Assembly: GCF_003597395.2 (NCBI RefSeq)
Contig: NC_133771.1
Span: forward strand, 46,775,773-46,839,772
Reading direction: 5' to 3'
DNA length: 64,000 bases
Source: Chelonoidis abingdonii
Lineage: Eukaryota; Chordata; Testudines; Testudinidae
Shown here: positions 48,606 through 59,566 of the stretch, in pieces
Numbering within the stretch: position 1 is the stretch's first letter
Layout of the letters: every line of letters begins with the position of its first letter
Notes under the pieces: model-generated
Database searches by the model: none
What the model was told of the DNA's origin: nothing
Seen by the model: the letters and a program-made list of their open reading frames with translations, nothing else
Translations under genes and position numbers: made by a program

Positions 48606-49205
48606 TAGATCTTGTACCCAATACAGGCCCTTTCAAAAAGTTCTAAGAAGGTCTCTGTGTCCTCACCTGCTTTGTAGTTGGGAAATTTCCGGTGCGGTGG
48701 AACAACAACTGGCGTCAGAGGGTTAGGAGTGGTTGGAATATTTTGCCTAACCTGTGCCATCTCCAGTTCATGCTTTCTCTGTTTGTCCCTCTCTTCACTT
48801 TCTTTCTGTTGTTTTTCCATGTGTCGTCGGTAGGCTGCCTCTTCTTCTTGTTGTTTTATTTGGGCGGCCTGCTCTCGTTCTTGAAGTTGTTTTTCGTGAT
48901 CTGCCTTTTTGGCTGCTTGTTCTCTTTTGTAAGCAGCGTCTTTTTCCTTTTCTCTCATCTCCATCTCTTGTAGTCTTTTTTCCATGTCTCGCTTGTGATC
49001 GGCTTCTTTTGTTTGTTCCTCTGCCTCTAGTCTCGCGCGTTCCTGCTTTACGGCATTTTTGGAACCTCGATGGTTCTGGTTTTCTTGTGTTGTGTGCCTC
49101 TACGTGTCTGTTGTTTGAACTGCTGGCTTTCTGGTCCTTGAAGTCGCCTAGCAACTGATGTTGACTGCTCTGGCTCTGTTTGATTAGCGCAATTGAACCA
49201 AACAA
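48606..49205 (-). pseudogene. gag N-terminal part of minus gypsy
   Basis: Frame 48985-48605 contains a long charged coiled coil (KRLQEMEMREKEKDAAYKRE ...) followed by KFPNYKAGEDTETFLELF. This matches the KKFPTFKVGDDKEAFLENF block of the Gmr1-like gag at 11.8 kb. The upstream portion continues in a shifted frame (49205-48795), indicating a frameshift near 48985. The end is cut at the junction at about 48605. Confidence 0.75.
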
Positions 49206-50520
49206 AGGCTACTGTTATTCTACTTGTGTCGTTGTGGCTGGGTATATTTAAGTCCCAATTGTTTAACAAAAAAGACCTGTTAAATGGTTCTCTTTAATGA
49301 CTCCTGCTAAAATGCAAGCTTGCTACAAAGCAGGCCGAAAAAAACTTCTCTCTGGCTACTTTTTAAAACCAACCCCGTTTTCACTGCAATCCTTAGCAGG
49401 AAAAAAGAAATAATACGTTAGCTACTGGCTTCTGGATGTCGTACTTCCATAACCGCTGCCTCCATGTGGTAAACGTTTGTCTCAAATCTGGACTTTAGAG
49501 TTCACATCTGATGCGAGCATACAGCGTTACTGTGAACCTCCCCCAAGCTTATCACCCAGCTTGGATCTTATCATCCGGCTGCCACCAGATAGTACTGGGC
49601 TACTATCAGCCTGGGTTCCCCAAATTCCTTGGGGGACCCCCTCTCTGGCCTCCCCAACTTTCCCTGGGAGGACCCCCAGACTCAGACCCCTGGATGTCTT
49701 CCTATCTCAATGTGAATGCTTCCTCCCTTTCTCCCTGGTGATTGCTCCTGGCGATGTATCCTTAAGCTCCTTGAGCTGCAAAACATAGAGGCGATTTACC
49801 TCCCCAAGGCTCATTCCAAAGCTAGTCACAGCTAACACACCAGGGAGATCACCCGTCTCCCTGGGTCTCGTAGCATTCAACTAGAGAAAAAGCCTCAAAT
49901 ACAAGAAGAACAGAGTTGATTCTTTCTCTCTTTCCCTGGAGCCTTTCCTGCCGTGGGAACAATAGGAACGTCAACCGCCAGAATGTAATGCTTTCCCTCC
50001 CCCTCTCTGCCTTCCCGACAGATTACAGATACCGTACAGAAATTTCTCTCCCTTGCTCACTAGCAAAAAAACTCCCAACAAGTTTTAAAAAGAAACTTTA
50101 TTATAAAAGAAAGAAAATACAAAACAATAATACTGCATTAAGAATTCAATACAGGCTCTTGCTTATAAGAAAATATGAATAACAGTCTGATTTAAAAGAT
50201 AGACCCATTTAAACCAGTCCAGCACAGTCAACACACACATGTAAACAACTCATTGGTTAGTTTTCTTGGTTTGGTCCCCTGGGTCTGTTGTTTGAACTGC
50301 TGGCTTCTGTCTTGAAAGTCTGCCTAGCAACTGATTTGACTTGCCATCTTGTTTGATTAGCAATTGATACCAACAAAAGCTACGTATTTAACTAGGTTCC
50401 CACCCTTACTTTTGAAAATCCTGTTTCCTGATTGGTCCTCTGGTCAGGTGTTTGGTTCCCTTTGTAAACCCTTTACAGTAAAAGAAAATTAACCCTTACC
50501 TTACCTATCTACTTATGACA
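48606..50520 (-). mobile_element. Gypsy 5' half (LTR, leader, gag start), minus strand
   Basis: Minus reading from 50520: TGTCATAAGTAGATAGG (LTR start), LTR body with a TTATAATAAAG-type signal near 50100, the LTR/leader junction around 49460-49600, then gag to 48606. The pol half and second LTR are missing. Many single-base deletions relative to the related copies at 4727 and 53092. It inserted inside the RT of the + strand gypsy. Confidence 0.78.
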
Positions 50521-51350
50521 GGGTGTTCTGAGTACTCAGTGTTATTTGGATGATTAACTGGTCACAGGATCTAGTGATGTACACCACTTTGAGAACCTCC
50601 CAAAGGTACTTGCAAGGCTGGCTGAGTACGGTCTTAAAGCAACTAAGAGAAAATGTGAATTTTTCTAAGATTCAGTAGCATGTAGTGGCCGCATCATTGA
50701 CAAAGATGGTTTCTGTAAATTCGAAGAAAAAGTTGAAACTATCCTTAAGGCACCTGTAATGCAAAATGTGTCAGTCACACTCCTTTCTGAGGATGGTCAG
50801 TTATTAGCATAGGTTCCTACCTCACGCAGCAACGGTGTTACACCCCCTGAATGAATTATGACCCAATGGACAGAAATGGCTTTGGTCCGTACAGTGCAAC
50901 AAGGCTTTTGATGAAGCCAAGAAGCTCATATAATTTGAAATGGTTCCTACACACTTAAAGGCATATTTTCTATTAATTTAGCTTGTGACACTTCCTTGTA
51001 TGAAATAGGAGCAGTAATTTCGTGTGTAATGGAAGATCATACTGAAAAAGTCTATTGTCTTTGCTTCTAGATCTCTTACCTCAGCAGAATGTAACAAATG
51101 CTCAAATTGATAGAGAGGGGCTGAGTTTAGTCTGGGGAGTTAAAAAGTTTCACCAATATCTCAATAGGAAACAATGTACTTTTATTACAGATCATCAACT
51201 GCTAGTTTCAGTTTTTAGACAAGGAGAACTGGCAATCACTGCAGCACAGTGACAGAAATGGGCAACATTCTTGAGTGCTCACTGTTCCAAGAGTAAGGTC
51301 AGTGGTACCAGCCAACATGGTAATTCAGATTGATTATCACACCTGCCATT
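50521..51350 (+). pseudogene. Gypsy RT catalytic box and RNase H
   Basis: Starts with STQCYLDD (YLDD at 50543-50554) followed at once by a stop. The frame then shifts repeatedly. At about 50980-51050 and in the open frame 51055-51252 the RNase H is recognisable: ACDTSLYEIGAVIS, NAQIDREGLSLVWGVKKF, FITDHQLLVSVF. A chromodomain-less tail reading GTSQHGNSD (HGNAD-type motif) follows at 51305-51335. Degraded copy. Confidence 0.78.
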
Positions 51351-51559
51351 AGAAGTGGCAGGAAAGGATAATAAAGTGGAGGCACAGAGAGTAAGTATGT
51401 TCTATATGGCACAAATTGAGCCCTTGCCAGTAACAAATGCCATGATACAATGTGAAATTTAAAATGATTCAGTGCTGGCTAAAGTTCATGACATTACAAT
51501 TAGTGGATGGACTCGGGCACGCAAATAACTGTGTCCAGTTTTCTTAGCTTGAAGAGATT

Positions 51560-52023
51560 GCATAATATGTAGCACTAGAGTGGTTATTCCTATTTAGCCA
51601 AAGTTTCACAAACTACAAGAATTACAAGGACAGTTGGGAATTGCAAAAGTGAAAGTCCTGGCCAGGAGTTTTGTGTGCTAGCCTGGGATTGATAGACAAA
51701 TAATGAAAATGGCAAAACAGTGTCAGAGTTGTCAGCAAACTCAGTATATGCTCCATTGCATCCTTTGGAGTGTCCAACTACCTTGTGGCAACAAGTCCTT
51801 GCAGACTGTTTGAACCATTTATGGGACATATGTATTTGGTTGCAATAGATGCTCATTTTAAATGGCCTGGAGTATTCTGTATGAATTGAGCTAGTTCAGT
51901 GAAAGTGTTAAAACTTTTGTTTTCAAGGACAGGAATTCCTGAACAGGCTGTAAGTGACAATGGAACTCAGTTCACATAGAAAGAGTTCCAGTTGTTTGTC
52001 AGAAGAAAAGGTATCAAACATGT
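51560..52023 (+). pseudogene. Gypsy integrase, zinc finger and core (first part)
   Basis: Frames read LQGQLGIAKVKVLARSF, then MAKQCQSCQQTQ, the CxxC half of the integrase zinc-binding domain, and later RTGIPEQAVSDNGTQF, which contains the second catalytic Asp. Stops are frequent. It is interrupted at 52023 by an ERV LTR. Confidence 0.72.
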
Positions 52024-54136
52024 TGACATTGCACTCCATATGTTTTATAGAAATATGCTTATGAGTGTGAATATGATGTAACTGGAAATTGCTATATTCA
52101 AAAAGTCTCTTGTAAGGTATCATAACAAAGGTTATAACCTACTGAATATATTCCTCCTATTTGTATGTATGTAGCATTCTTGTATCTGAAGCTAGAAATA
52201 TGAAGTATAACTCTGAGGCCCTATTGTAAATATACAAAGTGTGGGCCATTGATGGTGGTTTAAAGTCTTGATGGCTCACATTGACTAGGACAATTGGTTG
52301 TAAATGTGGGTAATGATACTGGAATCCATCTTAAATCTGGTACTTTTCCATTTAGAAGGAGGGGGGGACCCAGAGAGACAAAAAATTCCCACCTTGTGCC
52401 AAAGCTGTAAAAGGGGGTGGAACAGAACAAAGGGGGCTGCAGTCATGAGAAAGCCCCCGTTTTCCACCTAAGATGTCTGTTGGAACTAACAAGGACTATA
52501 CTGGGGGAACGGACTGGGCCCAGACTAGGAAGGAGTCTCGTCTGTGAAAGAAGCTTATTGGAACAACTCTGAGGGTTAGATATTATTTATTAATCAGTTT
52601 CTTAATTTATTAGGCTTAGACTTGCGTGGTTTTGCTTTATTTTGCTTGATGACTTACTTTGTTCTGTTATTACTTGAAACCACTTATATCCTACTTTTTA
52701 TACATAATAAAATCACTTTTGTTTATTAATGAACCCAGAGTAAATGATTAATACCTGGGGGAACAAACGGCTATGCACAGCTCTCTATCAGTGTTATAGA
52801 GGACGGACAATTTATGAGTTTACCCAGTATGAGCTTTATACAGAGTAAAACAGATTTATTTGGGGTCTGGATCCCATTGGGTACTGGGTGTCTGGGTGCT
52901 GGAGAAAGGTGACTTGCTGAGCAGTTTTTGGTTAAAGTCTGCAGCTTTGGGGGCATGGACCAGACCTGGGTCTGTGTTGCAGCAGACTAGTGTGTCTGGC
53001 TCAACAAGACAGGGTTCTGGAGTCCTAAGCTGGCAGGGAAAATGGGCTCAGAGGTAATTCCAGCACATCAGGTGACAGTCCCAAGTGGGTCTGTGGTAAT
53101 AGCCACCTGTCCCAAACCTGGACTTTAGCGTCCAAAATCTGGTCCTGTCCCAAACCTGGACTTTTGCGTCCAAAATCTGGGGGCTTACCTGAAACTCCCC
53201 CAAGCTCACTACCAGCTTGGATATTCTCGCTGCCACCAACTAGGACTATTGGGGGTCCTAGTATGCCCCCCGAGTCACCCCAACTGTCCCCTGGGGGACC
53301 CCCAAGACCCAGAGCCCTGGGTCTCCCTCTTTTCTCTCCCAGCTTCCCCCCCTTTCCTGGGTTAGCCGGTGCGAGACTAGACTTCACTCTTTGAATGCAA
53401 CCGGAGAGGCAATCTAGCGTCCCCAAGGCTATGCATTCACAGCTAATCACAGCTAGCACACAAGGAAATTCCCCCTCCCTGATCTCGTAGCAGTAACTAG
53501 AGAAAAACTTCAACCACAAGAGAACAGAGATGATTCTTTTTCTCTTTCCCCGTAGCCTGCTCTTTCCCTGAAAACAATAGGAAAATAGCCCACAGCCTGG
53601 CTTTTCCCTTCCCTTTGCCTCCCTAGGAAAAGAAACTTCCACAAGTTTTAAAAGAAAAGTTTATATAAAAAAAAATATATAAAACAATAATCTTGGAAAT
53701 ATAAAAACAGAAAAAAAAAGAAAGAAAATATAAAACAATAATCTTGCATTAAGAAACTCAATACAGGCTCTTGCTTATAAGAAGATATGAAGGAACAGTC
53801 TGATTTAAAAGATAGCCCAATTAAACCAGTCCAACAAATCAACATACATGTGAATACACCACAAAGATCATCATAGCCGACTTACTTGGCTTTCCTTTGT
53901 CCTCACAGATGTTTTATAGAGTATATAGAGAGAGTTAGGAGGAAACTTGTTTACTCATAGCCGAGAAAACAAAAAAAGACCCCGAGTATACAAATTCCCA
54001 CCCCTGACTTTAAACAATCCAGTTCTCTGATTGGTCCTCTGGTCAGGTGTTTGGTTACCCTTTCCAGGTAGAAGAAACTTAACCCTTACCTTACCTATCT
54101 ACTTATGACAGGGTCTCTCTGACCAAAGCCATCACA
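52024..54136 (+). mobile_element. ERV solo LTR (TSD CATGT), split by a gypsy LTR
   Basis: Homologous to the LTR at 58410-59566 in the same orientation (shared blocks: gatgtaactgg, atacctgggg, gagtttaccc). Outer parts are 52024-53091 and 54116-54136, ending ATCACA. The direct repeats CATGT lie at 52019-52023 and 54137-54141 and restore the interrupted integrase sequence. Net length about 1089 bp. No viral genes. Confidence 0.82.
53092..54110 (-). mobile_element. Gypsy solo LTR (TSD GGGTC) nested in the ERV LTR
   Basis: Minus reading starts TGTCATAAGTAGATAGG and ends ...GCTATTACCACA. GGGTC is repeated exactly at 53087-53091 and 54111-54115. It is related to the LTRs at 48606-50520 and 4727-5471. 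Contains two internal tandem repeats: a 38-bp unit at 53107-53182 and the atataaaacaataatcttg unit around 53690-53750. Confidence 0.85.
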
Positions 54137-54830
54137 CATGTCACCTTGTATTTTTACCATCCTGCCACAAAGGGATCAGTGGAAAGATTTATTCAGGTAT
54201 TCAAGCAAGTGATTCATGTTACAACCCTGGATAAAGGTAGCTTGCAAACAGGTTTTCCATTGACCTATAGGAATTCAGTACATGCTACTACAAATCAGGG
54301 GCCAATCATGTTTATGGGTCATAATTTAAGATCTCACCTAGACTTGTTAAAACCTGACCTACAGAAGGACATTTGAAAGAAACAGTGTGATCCACTGGCC
54401 ACAAATAGTCCAGCTGTACATCTTCATGCAGGAGGAAAAAATCTTAGCAATTTCCAAGAATTCATGAAATCCTAGTGTGATTACATCACAGATGAGTCCC
54501 GTCTTATTGGGTAGAAGTAGCACCAAATATGTAGTGGAAAAGACACACAAACCTGTTTTTGAGCACAAGTTCAACAGGATATTCTATACCTGTAATGCCT
54601 GTTGAAAATAGTGAGCCTTCAGTATAGCTACAGACAGTGACTTGTGATACTGCCAGTGAGCCTCGTGTCCCTGCTTCTTCTATAAACGACCCTAACGCTT
54701 CAGAGCAGGAAGATGCTATTGATACCGCTATACCAGAAAGTGCAGGCACTTTCAGAAACTGTTGCTATACCTATGAGACATTATTTAGAAAGAAGCCTTT
54801 AACCATCTCTCAAACTTAATTTGTAGCATT
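54137..54830 (+). pseudogene. Gypsy integrase, C-terminal part
   Basis: The open frame 54146-54376 reads FYHPATKGSVERFIQVFK, which holds the catalytic Glu (ERF), then YRNSVHATTNQGPIMFMG and LRSHLDLLKPDL, standard gypsy integrase C-terminal motifs. It continues the integrase cut at 52023. Downstream to 54830 is a degraded tail before the 3' LTR. Confidence 0.78.
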
Positions 54831-55090
54831 TATATTAGTAGTTTATAAAGTAATACATTTATAATATTTTGTATGTCCTTTAATGCAAAGTGGGGAAGAC
54901 TATATAGTGTATAGAAATTGGGTAATATTTCTTTAAATAGTTTGGGTGACCCACGACAGGTCTCTGTCTTCTATTGCAGAAGCCACCAGAACCCAGCCAC
55001 AGCAGCAGTGTACATAGTAGCTAGGATGTGTATATTTGTACAGTCAATAAACACAGCTATTTGGAATCCATCTTTGACAGTATGATTCCA
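54831..55090 (+). repeat. 3' LTR of the + strand gypsy (approximate)
   Basis: Partner of 47960-48200; ends at about 55090 (tatgattcca). The start is approximate. Confidence 0.55.
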
Positions 55091-57058
55091 CAAAAAACTA
55101 ATTTCTGGAGAGAGAAGAGTTTGAGGCTTTTCATATACATCATTCAGTAGAAGTTTTATATTTATATAAATAGTGTTTTTGTGTTTGTTTGGTATTTGCT
55201 TTGCAGTTCATCTTTTATGGACTCGTCTTTGCCTTCCTCGATACAGAAGACTGAAAATGTTAATCTATTTTGAAAATATGGTATTAATATATAAAAAGTG
55301 GTGGAATTTACTGGAACCTAGCTAGTGGAATACCATTGACTAGATATTTGTTTGAGGCTGAAATACATTTGGGATCTTATTGTCCCTTGGAGACTATCAG
55401 TGATGTTTTTAAGAATCCAAATAATACATTATAACTTTCTGTGCTATGTTACCATGAATTCTTTCTTGTATAGTGGGCTTGGACTTTCACTGTGTACTAA
55501 TGGATTTAACATTCTTGCCCTTAAAACATCGTAAATTACCATATTTTCCTTCCTCTTGCTTTGGTCATTAGTATCATTATAAAAGTTTTATGCTTTTAGA
55601 TCTTAAGTTGCTGCTAAATCATTTTGTAAGTCTGAAAGCTTTTATTAGCAAATTATCACCCATATGAGAGTCAGTCCACTTTGGTCCCATGTGAATTATT
55701 AATGTTCATTTAACACATATTATAAATGTTCATTTATCTTGTACTATTCTTGGTTCTTGATTTATGATCATAACAAAGTTGTCCCTAATCAAAAGTTTGA
55801 TACAATGCATGATTCTCAGTTATGTTGTATCTTTTGCAGAGAAGTTCAGACTTGTTTGTTCCTCTTGTTTATTGTAACAAATTCCGGTGAGATCCGAGAT
55901 TTGCAAAGCCTGTCAAATGTTGGTTTTTAGGGCCGCCAGCTCTAAAGTTGAATTTAATTTGTGCATAATAAATTGCTACAATAAGGTTTCTTAGCTTAAT
56001 TACAAAAGCCTTTTGGGAGTTAAACTGATGTGAAATTAAAGGTCATGGGACTACCACAAATTTCTGGAGGTTATAGTGATAAAATCCATCTGTTTCTTCT
56101 CAAAAGCGGCAGCTCAATAAATTGTTCTTATCCACTGGTGTACTTAAGTGGTTGCAGTGACATTGTATGTCTAAAAAATAAAAAAATGGATTAGTCACAT
56201 TAAATGCTAAAATGAATTGCCTATTAAAAATAGCTCAAATAGCTGGCATGATTGTTTGCATTTGAGCATTTTGTATAGCTGTACTGGAGGGCAGTTTAAA
56301 AATGGTCCTGGGGCTGAGAGCAAGGGGATTGGGGTGGAGAGGAAAAGGATCTTTTAACACTTGTAGCGACAGATAAGGAAGTAGCACAGCAGCCTTGGAT
56401 GCAGGCCAATCTGGCCATCCAGCTGCAAGGGTGAGTTTGGTGCAGATATGAGTGAAGGGATTAGGTTTGCATAGTGAGGAAACCTTGATGAGGGTAGGAA
56501 GGTTTAGGACTTTGATTTAGGTGAGTTAAACTTATGCTGTGCTGAAAAGCTAGAGGAGGAAATAAGGGTACACATGCACTGGCACTTGTTGGGGAGAGGC
56601 AGCATCAGTGCTCAGATATATGGAATTTCTTTGCCACAAAAGAACAGGTTTTTTTTTAGGTTTGATTAAAAAATCGCATTGTTTTCAAGCAGCGAATCAT
56701 GAGGAATCAAATCCTCCTTTGTTTAGCTGTATGGATAAAACTGCAGAAACTTTTTTTTCTGTTTGCTTCTGACATTGGGACCTAATTAATATTCTTCTAC
56801 AGAGTTTGATAATAGTTGTAAAAATGCCATATGGCTGTTATCAATGGTTTTGAAATGCTGTTTTAGACTGGTTGGGGTTTTGTTTGTTTTTACTTAATTA
56901 TGTATAAATAAATGTCAGGGAAGAGTTGTTTGTGCCTTTATAGAATAAAATCATAAAATAAAACTTCAGATGATAAATGTACACTGTAAAAGTTCCACCA
57001 TACTCCAGAACAATATTTTTAATATCTTTTAAAGGTAAATGGATACATTTGTATATAG
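55091..57058. other. Intronic sequence, nothing recognised
   Basis: AT-rich intron. Confidence 0.5.
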
Positions 57059-57913
57059 CAGTGGTTCTCAAATATTAGCAACCCAAGGGCACGCATTTTG
57101 ATGTAAAATTTTGGGGGGACCTGCCATCCCCCCTGCTCAGGCCACACCACCGCTCCTGCTCTTCCCACCCCCTCTCACTACATCTCTCCTCCCTCCATCA
57201 CTCACTCTCCCCACCCTCACTCACTTTCACCAGAATGGGGTAGGAAATTGGGGTGCAGCAGGGGGTGTGGGGTGCAGGCTCTGGGGGGGAGTTGGGGTGT
57301 GAGAGGGGATGGAGGGGGTGGGCTCTGTGAGAGAGTTTGGATGTGGGAGTAGGTGCAGGGTGTGAGCTCTGGGAGATAGTTTGAGTGTGGGATGTGATGC
57401 AGGCTCAGGGCTGGGGCAGGGGTACAGCAGGAGGTTCAGGGTGCGGGCTCTGGCCAGGTGGCACTTACCTCGGGCAGCTCTGGAAAATGACCGGCACATA
57501 TCTCTGGCAGCAGTTCCTAGGTGGGGGGACATGGAGGTCTCTGTGTGCCGCCCCCACCTGCAGGCACCATCCCCGCAGCTCCCATTGGCTGCAGTTCCTG
57601 GCCAATGGGAGCTGCAGGGTCAGTGCTCGGGGAGGGTGCAGTGTGCAGAGACCCCCTGGTGCCCCCCCAACCCCAGAGTCCACAGGAATGTACTGGCCAC
57701 TTCCAGGAGCAGCGCAGAGCCAGGGCAGGTAGGAAGCCTGCCTTAGCCCCACTGCACTGCAGGACGTTTAGCACCTAAAATCTCCCGGTTTGGCTTCAGT
57801 AGCCCCCGGGAGATAGAGGGATGGGGAGGAGTTGATCAGCGGGGACCACAGACCCCCCTGGAGTACCCTCGGGGACTCCCAGAGGTCTGGGGACCTGAGA
57901 TTGAGAAATTCTG
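57059..57913. mobile_element. hAT-type element, GC-rich body, 8-bp TSD
   Basis: Left end CAGTGGTTCTCAAATATTAG, right end gattgagaaattctg. Flanks GTATATAG (57051-57058) and GTATATCT (57914-57921) match at 6 of 8. The body has the complementary pair CAGCTCCCATTGGCTG and CCAATGGGAGCTGC around 57577-57615. 855 bp, no transposase; open frames are composition artefacts. Confidence 0.75.
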
Positions 57914-58409
57914 GTATATCTGGTAAAATGCTGCCTAAAATCAGGTAGAAAAAAGACTTGATATGACCATTTGTTTTGATCTGACCATTCCAATCATTTG
58001 TTTCCTATAATCCATTTCTGCATTAGAAAGTTCCATGTTTAAGGCTTCTCTCCCTTGCCCATAGGAAGTGTCATGTCCTAATGAAAGTTAATTATTAGGA
58101 TTTATTAAGATACAGATAAAGCCCCTTTTGTTTTAAAATATGAATTGTGCACTCTTAGGAATCCCCACTCCATTAGTTTCAGGATTAGAATCTAATATAT
58201 GGATCTCTCATTTGTTTTGTTAAAGTATTTCAGAATCTTAAATGTGTGAAAATCGAAATACTTAGAAACTGTTTTCCTCTAAAGAGACAGTCTGTGCCAC
58301 CTTCTAAACATTTTGTCCTGTATCACATATTCCCATATCAAGATGTCATGTGCGGTTTCATTGTCCACCCTCTCCATCCTCACCTTTGGGGCGGGGGGGG
58401 AGGAGTCAG
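57914..58409. other. Intronic sequence, nothing recognised
   Basis: AT-rich, G-run at 58391-58401. Confidence 0.5.
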
Positions 58410-59566
58410 TGTGACGTTGTGCAGTCTATATGGTTTTGTACAAATTTAATAGGTGAATATAATGTAACTGGAATATGCTTCATGCAAAAGGTCTCTTGTA
58501 AGGTATCATTACAAAGCTTATAATCTACTGAGTGTGTTCATCCTGTTTGTATAAATGTACCACTCTTGTATCTGAAACTAGAAATATGAAATATAACTCC
58601 GAGGGCCTATTGTAATTATGTAAAGTGTGGCCATTAATGGTGGTTTGGAATCTTGATGACTCCCATTAACTAGGACCATTGTCTGCAAATGGCTGTCTTT
58701 TACCTGTAAGTCTTCCTGTATATGTGTGTGCTGGCAAGTGGGTAACGAAGTCTTGCAGTGACATGTAATCATGTCACCTGAACTGGAATCCATCTTTAAC
58801 TTGGCATCTTTCCATTGAGAAGGAGGGGATGGGAACTCAGAGAGAGACAAAAGGATTCCCGCCTTATGCAAAAGATATATAAAAGGGTGGAAGAGAACAA
58901 AGGGAGGAAGGCCATCATGAAGAATCCCCTAGCTACCACCTGAGCTGGAACAAGAGCTGTACCAGGGGAATGAATTGTGCCCAGGCCTGGAAGGTGTCCA
59001 GTCTGAGAAAAAACTTACTGAAGCATTTCTGAGGGTGAGATTATCTGTATTCAGTTTGATTAGACATAGATTTGTGCGTTTTATTTTATTTTGCTTGGTG
59101 ACTTACTTTGTTCTGTCTGTTACTACTTGGAACCACTTAAATCCTACTTTCTGTATTTAATAAAATCACTTTTTACATATTAATTAACTTAGAGTATGTA
59201 TTAATACCTGGGGGAGCAAACAGCTGTGCATCTCTCTCTATCAGTGTTATAGAGGGCGAACAATTTATGAGTTTACCGTACATAAGCTTTATACAGGGTA
59301 AAACCAATTTATTTGGGTTTAGACCCCATTGGGAGTTGGGCATCTGAGTCCTAAAGACAAACACACTTCTGTGAGCTGTTTTCAGGTAAACCTGCAGCTT
59401 TGGGGCAAGTAATTCAGACTCTGGGTGTTTGTTGGAGCAGACAGAAGTGTCTGGCTCAGCAACACAGGTGCTGGAGTCCTGAGCTGGCAGGGAAAACAGG
59501 AGCAGAGGTAGTCTTGGCACATCAGTTGGTAGCTTCCAGGGGGTTTCTGTGATCCAACCCATCACA
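58410..59566 (+). mobile_element. ERV solo LTR with perfect 5-bp TSD
   Basis: Starts TGTGACGTTGTGCAGTC and ends CCAACCCATCACA; GTCAG flanks it at 58405-58409 and 59567-59571. An AATAAA signal lies near 59158 on the + strand. Same family as 52024-54136. 1157 bp, no viral genes. Confidence 0.9.

Larger units (their letters stand above)
47950..55090 (+). mobile_element. Ty3/gypsy element (+), interrupted by nested LTR insertions
   Basis: LTR-like sequences at the two ends match each other (about 47960-48200 and 54830-55090; both contain the caataaacac-type block and end with a TTCCCA/TTCCA motif). Between them, in order: RT start (48280-48605), a break by a minus gypsy (to 50520), RT YLDD (50543-50554), RNase H (50940-51350), integrase (51560-52023), a break by an ERV LTR (to 54136), and the integrase end (54137-54375). 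The order RT-RNase H-IN is standard. Gag and protease are absent, and stops are frequent. Confidence 0.8.

Noticed and set aside
48754..49158. + strand ORF of 134 codons with membrane-like Leu/Phe runs
   Set aside because: Antisense of the Glu/Lys-rich gag coiled coil; apparent hydrophobicity follows from complementary codons.
53025..53642. 205-codon minus-strand ORF
   Set aside because: Lies entirely within the gypsy LTR at 53092-54110 and its edge; LTR sequence, internally repetitive, no domain.
57381..57778. ORFs of 85-121 codons on both strands
   Set aside because: Interior of the hAT element at 57059-57913, composition-driven.
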